Assembly (NCBI RefSeq): GCF_001949145.1 | Contig: NW_019091434.1 | Location: 65,847 to 118,151, forward strand | DNA from: Acanthaster planci | Lineage: Eukaryota; Echinodermata; Asteroidea; Valvatida; Acanthasteridae | Reading direction: 5' to 3' | Length of the DNA stretch: 52,305 nucleotides | Shown here: positions 1 through 10,700 of the stretch, piece after piece | How the letters are laid out: each line of letters opens with the position of its first letter | Numbering within the stretch: position 1 is the first letter of the stretch | The notes under the pieces: generated by a model | What the model was told of the DNA's origin: nothing | Databases searched by the model: none | The model's input: the letters and a program-made list of their open reading frames with translations, nothing else | Translations under genes and position numbers: made by a program

Positions 1-661
1 CGGGGGGGTGGGGTAATTTTGGTTTGTGGGAATATAAAAAACTCAAAATGTCACCGGTTAACCCACAGAAAATTGAAAAGAAAGTGACAGATTGGGGGCC
101 ATAAAATAATTTAACTTGTGTTTCAGATACCTCAGGGATGTTAGTACGCATGTTATTAGACCGCAAACAATGCTGATTTTACACTGTTTTCAATTGGGCT
201 TGAATTAGTGGACTACACCTTGCGGAACCCGTTTACTTTTAAAGGTCAAAGTTCAGAAGAGCATTGCCTGCCCAAGTTCGAGACATTTTTTGGAAGATAC
301 GTGACCCCAAACGTGCTCTTTCAACAAGAAATTGGATCGATTAGTTGTCAACATAGGGGTTATTTTCTGGACCTATTTTTGGATGACATCTTAAAGAGTT
401 TCCTGAATAGGGGAAGATGAAGACTGTAAACCAAACCTAGCTATTTCTCGCGTGTCTTGGAGACTCCCAGAATTTTCCTAATCACATGATTAAGTAAGAC
501 TATTTTGTCATATACTGGTCTTCAACGTTCAAGCCCATGAGCATGGTGCAAAACGAGAGCTAGAGGGGGACATGCAAATTTCATCTTTATCCCCTCCCAC
601 TCACGGAAATAAATGCAATTACTTTTGCACGTCAAAGTGGACTGAAGCCTGATTGGCTTAC
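1..661. other. Intron or flank of gene A, no gene seen
   Basis: Lies 3' of the gene A EGF exon on the minus strand, so it is probably the following intron. I see no second EGF exon or other recognisable coding exon here. The open frame at 208-420 has no family signature and no convincing splice sites. Confidence 0.5.
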
Positions 662-775
662 CTTGGTCACAGAACTCTCCTGTCCACGCCCCCGAGCAGC
701 TGCAGTAGAACTGGTCGGCATTTAGTTGCCTACATTCTGCGTTGTTCTGGCAAACTCCGCCCATATTTCCGCATT
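662..775 (-). CDS. Gene A exon 2: EGF domain
   Basis: A 114-nt exon. The acceptor is TTTTTTAG before 775 and the donor GTAAG begins at 661; both borders are phase 1. It encodes one six-cysteine EGF unit with CQNNAEC between Cys2 and Cys3, and CSGAWTGEFC at the end. The O-fucose consensus (C2-x4-S/T-C3) is absent, and no calcium-binding EGF signature is seen. Confidence 0.82.
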
Positions 776-3700
776 CTAAAAAATAAAAAAGTGATCCTGT
801 GAATCACTAAAATGGAGTCTATTAATAATGGATGTTTCATGTAGACGAAAAATGTGAGAAGGGTCCAGAATCACTACCCTTATGTGTGCATATGTTTTCA
901 ACTAAAATTATGTTATTTCTGTATCCAGTATACTTATTTTCTCATGCAGTTAGCATGCATATTTCCCTGTCAAATCTCTCCAGTTTCAGCCTTAAATGCC
1001 CCGACGTGTACATTCGACTGGATTATAACATTTCCGGATCCTCAAGTGGAGAATGCCGTGGATTTCACATGTACAAGAAGTTTTTCGGCAAGTCCACAAT
1101 GCCTTCCTAAGGTCGATTCACAAACAAGTCATTCAGCACCTCTGCAGGTCTTATTTGTCATGATTATGAATACCAACTCCGCCAGATTCAAAATCCACCA
1201 GGAAGTCTGGGCAGATTTGCTTGGCATGAGGAAGACCAGCCCGACACGTTCATTCTAAACATGAATTGATATTTGTGACATATTAATTTAAACTGGCAGT
1301 TGAAGAGGTTTCCACTCTAATTCCTTATAAGAGTTAGGTGGATCGACACGTGTAATACTCATAAATGAGAAACAGTTTGTCGGCACTTACACAGATATGT
1401 TTTAGAACCGTTCATGATTATGACATCAGCCTGTACTGTGCACACAGTAATCCGTTATGGTTAACAGCATTAAATTCCTTGCAAAATAGCTTTGCTCAGT
1501 CAGTTGGAAAATGATATTACTCTACCAAAATAAGGAAGTGAAATGCAAGAAATTGGAAACCAATGTGCCTTTAGCTCCGTCCTCTTACATAGAGGATAGC
1601 TTGGCAGAAGTAGATTTAAAAGTATTTCAACTTTTTACATCTGGACGAGGAGGAAAGCTATATTTCAGGAACAGGCCAATCTCTTCCTCCTTTCGAGTAA
1701 AAACTGTAGAAGAGATGTTGATGGATGAGACCGAAAATTGCGGGCTTTTGTCATCAGTGCTACGTGAGAGGCCCAGGGCTTCAGTATTGCAGACTGGCGC
1801 GTGAAAGCAAACGAAAAACCAGTTCAGATTCCTTTAATATTGCATCAATTAAATATGCCAAAATTCATCTGGGTCAATTTCATAGAGCTGCTTAAGCACA
1901 AAATTTGCTTAAGCAGCGGGAAAAAACTTGACAAACAAAGGTTACCAGCTCAAACTCTATCTGATTGTCATGCTAACCAGAAAGCAGCTAAATACGACCC
2001 CAAAACAGTATACATCACATGGAATGTTGGTTAGTTACCTGATTTATCAAGTAAGGTTTTTTCACGCTTAAGCAAATTTTGTGCTTAAGCAGCTCTATGA
2101 AATTGGCCCCAGCTGTTTGCTACTCCCCATGTAAAAACGCCGAGCAATTTTTTTTGCTCAACGTTGGGTACCAGGTGAATCGCATAACCGTTGGGCAAAA
2201 GAGTATAATACATGTACTCGGTAAAAATGGCAGTACAATTAACCTTTTCTACAACCGTTCGATGACATGAGAGACAAGTTTGCCTCTTTTTGCTCAACAG
2301 TGTCTAATAGGCGAGCCACCTGGTACCCAGCGTTGGGCAAACAAAAATTGCCTATAGCGTTTTTCTCCACATCATAGTCTCCCAATCGTCATTCCGCTAG
2401 ATTACAGAACAGAGGTTGGACATGAAATCGCTTGGCCTCATCATTCCTACATGTAAATGTCAAAGGAAGGTCTTCTTGTACAGAGACCCCAACTTGACAT
2501 GTAAAATACCGAAGTCCTCTTTTTCAGGTAACTCATAAAACTACTGGAAGATTTTATCGGTCAAAGAACGAGTCATGTCGTCAGAGTTTGTTTCCCAAGT
2601 TTGTCTAACTTAGTCGGGCAGAATGACAAACTCATACGTTGATGACTATTTCAACTATCTTTGAGGACATTTCCTTATCGTTAGAAAAGAAAGCTTCTAC
2701 TTTAGCATTCGAATGTTGAAAATACAAGTGGGAGTGTTCAATGTTCACAGAGGACTTTTCTTTTTTATAAATCGTGATGCAAATGTATCTATACGAAGCT
2801 CTCAATCGGAGGTCTATTTGACTTGAGTGACATTCGTTTCAGAACCTTTTCGATGGGAGTATCAAACTAAATCTTTCAAAGTTCAATTTAATCTTAACTA
2901 TAAAAGACCATTCTACAACTTTTTCTTAGCACTCTTGTAAAACTTCCTATAGCAAGATGTAATCCTTCTGTCAGCAGGGTAAATACCGTGCCCAAAATTG
3001 GCAGGGGTGGGGAAACGTATGAGGATGACTTGCCCGGCCGTTATGAGGATGACTTGCCCGGCCGTTATGAGGATGACTTGCCCGGCCGTTATGAGGATGA
3101 CTTGCCCGGCCGTGGAAATTTGAAAACTGTACATTGGGGCAATATTCATGATACAGAGGTACATTCGTAATATGTATTACATTCCTGCAGAATAGTACAC
3201 CAGAATGGCATATTTCTCGGGTGCTATTGAATACATTTTGGTTGTCTGCAAGTCCGGTCTTATCTGCCTTACGTTTTTTCTCACCACAAAAACTGTGTGT
3301 GGGCGATATACCCCCATCCCCCGGGATTTACACCCATGCCTATCAGGAAAGAGTTCCATCGTTATGTAGACGCCGCTTGACAGCTTATTCACAAACCTAA
3401 TACACTGGCCTGAAAAAAATTGCTTTTTACAAAGATATCCTTAATATTTTCCCTACTAAATTTGACTTTTTCGGTCATGTTATAGCTTTCAGATGGCTCG
3501 CTAATAGGTCACTGTAAGGAAAATTAGTGGCGTTCGTATATGGAATTCTTTCCTAGGAAAGAGTTCCATGTGACGGACAACACTTGATAACCATGTGTGC
3601 CACCTATGGGACTCGTGTGAAAAAAATGTTTTCTAAGTACATCCTTCGGAGTATTCTTAGTTAAATGTCCCTTTTTAGGATATTTATCACTTTCTGATGG

Positions 3701-3998
3701 CTGTTATAACATTTTAAGGGAAAAATTAGTTTTCCGTATATGGAACTCTTTCTAAATTCTTTGGTATGTCACAAATACATGTAAACAGAAAATAAATTCT
3801 GCACTGACTTATGTCAGGGAACAGGGAAATGAACACAATCACTGCATTTTTGCAGAAATGACATAAAGTGACTAGACATTTAAGGCATAAGTGCACAGTG
3901 TATGTACCTTGGGCGTAACTGACGCTGAACAGAAGGCAGAACATCCCATTTAACGCGACTGCAACAACCCCTCCAGAATAAGATCTCCGGTGCAACAT
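662..3998 (-). CDS. Gene A: secreted or membrane EGF-domain protein, 5' part only
   Basis: Two exons are visible, 3998-3908 (start) and 775-662, joined by a 3.1-kb intron with GT/AG ends. Exon 1 encodes a 30-residue signal-peptide-like start (MLHRRSYSGG, then a hydrophobic run ending SVSYAQ) and stops after codon base 1. Exon 2 begins with the other two bases, completing a Glu codon, and encodes one EGF domain with six cysteines (C-x5-C-x5-C-x9-C-x-C-x8-C). It again ends in phase 1 with GTAAG, so more exons must follow left of the window. The matching phases and reading frame support the join. I do not recognise the orthologue. It points away from the rest of the cluster and may be a paralogue of genes B and C. 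Confidence 0.72.
1872..2108. mobile_element. MITE-like element with TTCATAGAGCTGCTTAAGC inverted ends
   Basis: Terminal inverted repeats of about 40 bp: the left end reads TCATAGAGCTGCTTAAGCAC from 1880 and the right end reads the same on the other strand up to 2100. Each end contains its own small hairpin (GCTTAAGC on both sides of ACAAAATTT). There is no coding capacity. A clear target duplication is not visible. Confidence 0.75.
2144..2352. mobile_element. Second MITE-like element, ends GTTGGGTACCAGGTG
   Basis: It starts about 35 bp after the previous element. The left end (2144-2185) and the right end (2313-2352, reversed) match over about 38 bp with a few differences: GCAATTTTT(T/G)TTTGC(T/C)CAAC followed by G(T/C)TGGGTACCAGGTG. 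An internal GTTGGGCAAAAG repeats part of the end sequence. It is noncoding. Confidence 0.7.
3018..3113 (+). repeat. 24-bp minisatellite, four perfect copies
   Basis: Four identical head-to-tail copies of a 24-mer beginning TATGAGGATGACTTGCCCGG and ending CCGT (3018-3041, 3042-3065, 3066-3089, 3090-3113). The unit is divisible by three and the plus frame is open (YEDDLPGR repeated), but there is no sign it is translated. The sequence just after it (GGAAATTTGAAAA) recurs at about 32456. Confidence 0.95.
3344..3554. mobile_element. MITE-like element, GGAAAGAGTTCCAT family, copy 1
   Basis: Left end AGGAAAGAGTTCCATCG; right end ATATGGAATTCTTTCCT, its inverted repeat. Inside is a T-rich middle with CTTTCAGATGGCT that is shared with the other two copies (3555-3753 and 44543-44738). 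About 210 bp, noncoding. Confidence 0.75.
3555..3753. mobile_element. MITE-like element, GGAAAGAGTTCCAT family, copy 2
   Basis: It begins directly where copy 1 ends (TCCT then AGGAAAGAGTTCCATG) and ends CCGTATATGGAACTCTTTCT. The internal order matches copy 1: GTGTGAAAAAAAT, then TTAAATGTCCCTTTTT, then CTTTCTGATGGCT. The two copies are head to tail with no spacer. Confidence 0.75.
3908..3998 (-). CDS. Gene A exon 1: start codon and signal peptide
   Basis: A 91-nt coding part. The ATG at 3998-3996 is followed by MLHRRSYSGGVVAVALNGMF and a hydrophobic stretch up to SYAQ, then donor AAG|GTACATA in phase 1. The shape is a basic N-terminus, a hydrophobic core and small residues before the presumed cut. 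The 5' untranslated part extends to higher coordinates and its start was not determined. Confidence 0.7.
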
Positions 3999-5204
3999 CT
4001 TCGCTGTGGTTGGACCTGCAAAATAGACCTTTCGACACAAACCCGTATGGTTATGTCTTGTAGGAAATGAAGTCAAAACGAGGCAAAATTAACTCAAAGA
4101 CTTGGGTCACTTTGGTAGTGAACCATTTTAGAAACAACTCCAAAATATAAGACACTGAACTCGTTACGTCCATTCAGTTACATGAAAAAACCCGGAACAT
4201 CTCGGGTGGATATGTTTAAGCGCGGCACGTTTTGCATTCACGCTTATTCAAGCGTTCAAAGTGACGTAACTCACAAAACATTTCCAGCTTAGGCCTTGGT
4301 CGGGAAGGATCAAGTCTTTGGAATGCAAATCGAGGCTGTATTTAAGTTTCTTCGTGGAACACTCGCTAAAGACTCTTGACACTGCTGTGTTGACCACAGT
4401 CTGTTGTGATGTTTCATAAAGGTTATTTTTAAAACGCCGGCTTCATTCCAATTTCGCGTCTGCATGGCCAAGCTTCAATTCCGAACTTAATGGGCAATCC
4501 ACAAAGGTTTGCCTTAGATGGCGAACACGTAGAATTGACAGACGATTGGTGAAGTAAAGTGCGCCGCAACCTGATTGGATAGAGGAAATGTAAGAGACTC
4601 CCTGTTCCCGTGATGCTGAAATTCCGGAGTAGGCCTAATGTGAATGCCTTGGCGCGTTTTCAGTTCTCGAAAAATTGAAAGGGTTGAAAGGGTTGATTGT
4701 TATTATTGTTTGATAACCGTGGACCGATGTAACGACCCTCATATCTTTAAAGGTTGATAATCCGGCATTAGCATTAGCAATGATCTGTAAGGTCGAAGGC
4801 CTCGTTGCATTTTTTTGTGACATGGTCAACCGTGGGAGAGTATGATGGCGGCGATGGGCCGTGAGCCTTTGGCAGCCCGAGAGAAACATTTTCAGGCGGT
4901 TTGGATAGAAAATTAGAGGGGGTATTGCTGATTTTGATGGGGGAGGGGAAGTCAAGAGGACAATATAAACGTCCGCGGAGAAAAACTCTTTTGTTTAGGT
5001 CCTTTGAAGTCCGCAGTGAAGTTTTCTGCCATGACAAGATGACACGAGTGGGACTTAAATTTGAAAAAAAAAATCACCGGGACTCTGTAGTCTGAGTCTA
5101 TCTCTGGTTGCGATAGGAGTCTTATGTCGAAAACGCTGCTGTGCTCGTAAACGGGATTGGCCTTCAATCGATGAAAGGAGAAAAAAGGGGGGTAATGATG
5201 AGTT

Positions 5205-5384
5205 TCGAGCTGGACCAAGAGAGGGCGCTATTCTCTTAGCAACGGAGGCTCCTTTGGTGAGAGCTGAACTATGCTGGTTCACCAACGAAATGCACCCAAT
5301 ACTGTCGCGTCGTCACCAGCAAAATGAAAACGCCAAACCAACATATCTGATGAGGGGTGCTTGTGCTCAAGGCGGATACACCTT
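5205..5384 (+). repeat. Dispersed repeat (GAGCTGGACCAAGAGAG family), copy 1
   Basis: Begins TCGAGCTGGACCAAGAGAGG, continues with AGCAACGGAGGCTCCTTTGG and ends near AAGGCGGATACACC. Homologous in order to 15411-15614 (opposite strand) and 29060-29268. No terminal inverted repeats seen. Possibly a retroposon or MITE fragment. Confidence 0.8.
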
Positions 5385-7260
5385 CACTTTCTGAACCGTA
5401 CGGATTTCAATCCCAATTGAATCAATCACTTTGAAGAGGTAGAGAAATATATTTGGTTGCACTTTCTGCAAAATGTCGCCGCCTGAATCAAGCAAGGTGC
5501 ATGCCAGTGGCAATATCCTGTGGAGGCGGGAAGTTTCCGCCCCCCCCCCGAGTTACGATTAGGTCATTCTTTAAGGAAATTAAATGCGTGAGCATTGTAA
5601 AAGCATCACTACCCAACTTCCGTTTTTAGCGAGGATTCTTGTATACGTGAAAAAAATGAACACTTGTTTTAGCAAAACGTTTGCTCTTTGCTCTCCCCCA
5701 GACCGGAATAGCTGGATCATAGGCCGCTGGTGCTCACGCCTCAATTTGCTGGTCCTGATGTTACGGTTGCATAATAGCCTCTGGAGAAGGACCCAACGAA
5801 AACACTGGGAAAGGATTGGAGGTTGGTATTGAAAATCCATTGTTTAATGATGGGACTGAGTAAAAATAGTCGGACTAATTGGGGGTCGGTTGTCCACGCA
5901 TAGGTGTACTGCAGTCTTCAGCACTGTACCACCATACCCGTAGGACTCCACTATTAAGTGGACCATTGATAACTAGTTCAAGGGCGGCACTGCTTTGTAT
6001 GACGCTTCTCAAGATTTGTCGGTTCCCGGAAAAACATCTCGTCTGCGGCATCGTCAAGAAAAAGGAGAACTTGTAAACCTCTTCTAGTTAGTTCTTTTAA
6101 TGATTAAACGAAGAGACCACTTTTCTGATCACCATTATGTAGATTATCATGTTTACTTTTTATTTCACACACACCAAATATTGTTTATTTATTGCTGGTT
6201 ACACATACCTTTGTCTGTCTACAAAGTTTGCAGGTTACAGTGTATCTTATTTCCGTTCAATCTAAGAACAAAGTTCAATGCCTGGCAGGATGGGGAAATC
6301 AACGGGGCTTTACGGAATTGGCGTAATTTTAGGCAGTCATTTCAGACAAAGTAGCTTTCCACTTTTCATAAAGTAGTACAGAATGTAAAAATTCATGGTG
6401 CTATGTCTGATTTCCTGAAGTGTAAACCAAAGTTGGCCATGCTGAAAATGCCTTGGTGTTTTGTCGTTGGGCCCAACCTGAACAGACCAAAGTTACATCA
6501 AATCTCACTTGGGACATCGTAACCTCCTTTCCAACTTGACGATTTTTTTAAACAGCCAACACCAACAATAACCAGTTCACAATACATCACGCATACAATG
6601 ATACATGTAAAATCCGGCTGATTTACCGTAGAAGTGGATATTTCTCATAAGCATAAAGGTCAAAGGGTAATCTTCAGTAAAATGCACTGGAAAAGGAGTT
6701 TTTTGATAATTCCATTTGATTTATAATAAATTGCACCCGTTGAGCTGAAATAATGCTTTCCATGAGAATGTGTGGACCTATCTTAAAGTTTACACTCACT
6801 TTAATGTGAAAGAGAGTTTTTCCCAAAATGATTTAATCACTTTACAAAGTATTTACTTCTAGTTTTTTTATAATACCGTTGTTTTTCGGTAAATGTATAG
6901 TTTGGCCCCAATAGTCTTTAAATAATAGTATTACCCTACTTGAAGCACCCTGTACAAGAAACTATTAGAAACACCCTGTAGAATATAACTGTAATCCTAT
7001 AAGCAAAAATATAGGCCTTCATTCTATTAGATATCTTAGGCCCTGAAGGCGATATATTTAGTCAATCCGTCATCATAAACACACATTGATATAGAAATGA
7101 CGGCATCGGAAAAAGAATTGGGCGGGTTTGTTTAGTACGGCTGTATTTTGGAACGAGATCCTGATTTTTACGCCATAAAAAATGAAACTGAAGTATGAAA
7201 GTCCCTAGGATTGATTGAAGAAGAAAAAGTTCTTATGAGGTTAAACTTCAACTTCTTTTT

Positions 7261-7266
7261 TTTATT
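7261..7266 (-). terminator. Candidate polyadenylation signal of the SLC45 gene
   Basis: AATAAA on the minus strand, about 220 bp downstream of the stop codon at 7486. Position and hexamer fit a cleavage signal; transcript evidence is lacking. Confidence 0.4.
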
Positions 7267-7485
7267 ATTTTTGATGAGTGGTGATAGTATGTTGGGTAAT
7301 CCTATGGACAGGGATAATTCCAGATCTGAATAAATGAGTCATAGTAGAAACAGTGGAATTCCTGTCATAGACCATACAATGTCAAATGTTGACATCCTAT
7401 GTGCAGTTCTGTATTCAAATCTACGGGATTAATTACCAGACAGCGCATTGATACATTATACTATAACTGTACAGTAGGCCATAGA

Positions 7486-7737
7486 CTATAGACCAGCGTA
7501 AGTTACTTGAGAAGCGAATATTGCCCCGAGGAAACTTAAAATTGCCGCCGCCACCACCACTACCACGGTGCTGTCAAACGCCTGGACGATGCTTCCCATG
7601 CAGGACGACAGAGCGAGTTGGGCTACGAACACCATGCCTTGAACCAGGGCAATGTCGGTGCCCAGACCTCGAACCGTATGCCCGCTGGCCTGGTTAGCCC
7701 GAGTACCCGACTCACAGCAGCTGGATGGGGTTTCAAA
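7486..7737 (-). CDS. SLC45 exon 3: C-terminal membrane segments and stop
   Basis: 252 nt; acceptor TCTGTCCACAG before 7737; stop TAG at 7488-7486. Encodes residues 629-711, with the RGLGTDIALVQGMVFVAQLA helix and a final hydrophobic run with FDSTVVVVVAAAIL. The last residues (SQVTYAGL) leave almost no C-terminal tail. Confidence 0.9.
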   Translation of the reverse strand, partial: FETPSSCCESGTRANQASGHTVRGLGTDIALVQGMVFVAQLALSSCMGSIVQAFDSTVVVVVAAAILSFLGAIFASQVTYAGL

Positions 7738-10700
7738 CTGTGGACAGAACAGAAAAGACTAAAGATTCAATAATGGGACGGATGATGCTTAAAAACTGAA
7801 TTGGAGAAGAGAGTTACGACATGAGTGTCTCATTTGTTGGTGCCAATATGGTGCATTATGCGTCGGTGCCCATAATATTGCAGTTTATTCCTGTCAATCT
7901 CTTAGCATAAGGGGAGCTCATCATCAGTTAGATTTCTGACGTTAAGTTACGAGATTATAGCGGTTTTCATTAGCTAAGTGCGCAGATTAGCAGAACTACA
8001 TTACTGACCGCAATGCGCTGTGCTTATTATGACTTGTTTCAAGTCATTTTTTTCTCACCAGAAAATTTCGCAACACAACATTGTACAGCCGCTCCTTGAA
8101 ACTGGACCTCTGGCCAATATGGCATAGACATTTTTAAGAGCACCTGTAAGTATTTGCTTAGCGCATGGAAGTCATTGGCCAAAAGATCTGGCCATGGATG
8201 TCACTTGTTATTGGTTCTCCGCTGACTGCTGCTAAGCAATATCTCTGCTTAACAACTTCATGCAATCAGGCCCTAACCGCTCCAGAAAAAGACCGACGGA
8301 GGGAACAACTTGGGGACGAGGGTGAAAGTATACCCACCACGTTGCTTGAGTGGTAGTGAGCAACAATGACAAACGGTAGCGTGAAGAGGGTTGAGTACTG
8401 AATACCGGCACACGCTGAGAACAGGAAAGCGGCCCACACCGTCCTCACGTTGGCCAGGATGACCATACTGATGGAGTAGATGAGGTGGTTGCAAATGTAC
8501 ACCGGTCTGGCTCCTGTGGATAATAGGAATTGATCGATCAATAAATCCTACAAAGTAGCTTTTAAAGTTTTGATCGACCTGACCCATCAGCATATACCAG
8601 GGGCGGATTCTGGATTTCGCGGGGGGGGGGGGCTTGAACAAAAGCAGCAATGGTAGCGTGAGGTCCGGGGCATGTTGGATTTTAGGCCCTCTGTGGTGCA
8701 ATTTCAGGTAGTCTATTTTCTTCTCTCTCCCTGTTCTTCTTTATTTATTTATTTGTCTATTTTTTGGTGCAAAAAAGAGGGGCGTGCGCCCCCACACCCC
8801 CTGGATCCGCCCCCGTATACTGCGAAAAAGTACTCGACGACGAAAATGGGACATTCCGATAGATGCGAACCCCGCACATGAGCATTTCTCCCTGCAGAAT
8901 GGGGGTGAGGCAATGAATGCACTGTGGGAAATGCAATTTTTTTTCCTTTTTTGGCTCAAGCTATGCTGCCTGAGAAGCGTGGAAATCCACCACAAACGAC
9001 CTGAGCACGGCTGCAGTGTGACGTGAGTTATGTCAACGTGTTTTGTCGCCTTTAAAGCCTCTCGACGAAATTTCCATTTTTTTTTAACAAGCATCATAAG
9101 CAGTGATCACTTTGCGCAGATGTTCCGGGAAGAACGACCTAATAAGGAAAGTCTATAGTCAAAATCATAAAAGCCGTTCGTCCCTCAGACTCCGTACGGA
9201 CTAAATTTCCCGTGCGGCAGAAATTGCCTTTCACACTTGCTCATCTCAGACCGTCTGCACGGGCGGCATGGACGGGTGCAGATGTGCACATCAACCCGCT
9301 GGATGACCAAGAGCTGTCAACCTGAATGTGCCCACGTAGAGGTAGTTGCCTTTTTATCCCTAACCCCCAGGGTATATGTAAAATCATATTGTAATTGGAG
9401 GATTTGGGACTGTTAGGGTTATTTTGTCCCTTCGTTGGTTTTGACCAATTGTTTCGGCTTTGCGCAGTGATCTTGACATCTGCATATTGGTGAAAACGAT
9501 AAAACCTCTCCTTCGATCATGACAAGCGCTTGCCTCCGTGTGTTATCACCATCTTTTTGGCCAAAATGAAATTAATCGTAAAATTGGCAACTGAAGGTGC
9601 CTTTCAATCAACGGCGTATCCAGCTTTTGGTGGTGGGGGATCCGAAAGTGAAGACGGTTTGGGGCTCATTTTAACACGATGTTAGCGGAGAAAAAAAATC
9701 AAAACCCTTACTCAAAAATCCGTCAGTGGGAAGTTACCCCCCCCACCCTCTCCCCTCCCCCACGGGATACACCACTAATTGCAATCCCAGGGATTAAATG
9801 TAAGCCACACCGTAAACTCTTATAAGTACATGCAAGTACCTGTCCCGATTCAGACATAAGATATATCCATGGGATTGTCAATGTTTTTCGTGCTGATGTA
9901 CTCTTCTTTTATGAACGTGCTTACAACTATGAGAACCTGACATTGACGCCCGATTTCAAGGTCACTCTTCTTCACTGCACATTTCAGATTTCATTATTAC
10001 ATAGCAGCATCAGTTTGCCGTCGGGCAGAGAAAGAATACATGTAAAGTGCAAGCCCATGATTGGAATTGATTCGTGCACTGAATACACAAACAGTGCAGT
10101 CATCCCGTGGGTCCCGGGGTGTTATTTTCGAGGCAGGTGTCTTTTTCCTATCCGCCAGACATCGCATTAATTGGCTTGCCCGAGGGACGTGTCGGTGATT
10201 GTTAATTGCAATTCTAGGGATGGATCCCTCCCAGTGTAAAGCAGGCTGTCTCGTTCAGAATGAAATCCTTTCTTCACGAGCATTAATATTTGACGAACTC
10301 GAGGCTACAGTTTCATCATCGTTTCCCCGAAATCCAATTGAATTTCCTTCACTGATTTCTTTTTCTTTTTTAGCATAAAACAACATCCAATTCTTTTATT
10401 TTGCACTAAATTGAGATACAATTAGTGGTTCTCCACTCATCGGTCAACTAAACAGCAAGGACCGTACTACAATTTCCCTGTTATGGGCACAAGGATTGTT
10501 AAGTTCAAGTACTATCGCTGTTAAAGAAAGTGAAATATTTTGAAAGACTAGGATCTTGGTTCCCAAAAATACAAAAATAAGAAAATTGGGATTTACCTAT
10601 GTTAACTGTTAGATGCCAATTCCTTAATCTTGCAAGTAAATGTGACAGGAAAAAATAGCCGGTAACAGTAGTTGAATCTTTTAGCACTCTTTAGAGGACA

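Larger units (their letters stand above)
776..3907 (-). other. Gene A intron 1
   Basis: This 3.1-kb intron holds at least four inverted-repeat elements (1872-2108, 2144-2352, 3344-3554, 3555-3753) and a 24-bp minisatellite (3018-3113). The open frame at 1511-1804 is unsupported. A possible exon-like patch at about 1000-1256 is described among the findings. Confidence 0.6.
3999..7485. other. Intergenic region between gene A and the SLC45 gene
   Basis: Holds the presumed promoter side of gene A, one copy of a dispersed repeat (5205-5384), and the presumed 3' end of gene E with an AATAAA on the minus strand. Open frames at 4635-5285, 5580-5840 and 5875-6076 overlap on both strands and show no family signature. 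No gene is supported. Confidence 0.6.

Noticed and set aside
1511-1804. 97-codon open frame on the plus strand
   Set aside because: Sits in an intron of a minus-strand gene; no family signature and no good splice borders.
3018-3113. CRISPR-like array
   Set aside because: Units are contiguous without spacers and the genome is eukaryotic.
8273-8701. 142-codon minus-strand frame over SLC45 exon 2
   Set aside because: Wrong frame for the conserved transporter sequence, and it runs through the transposon at 8598.
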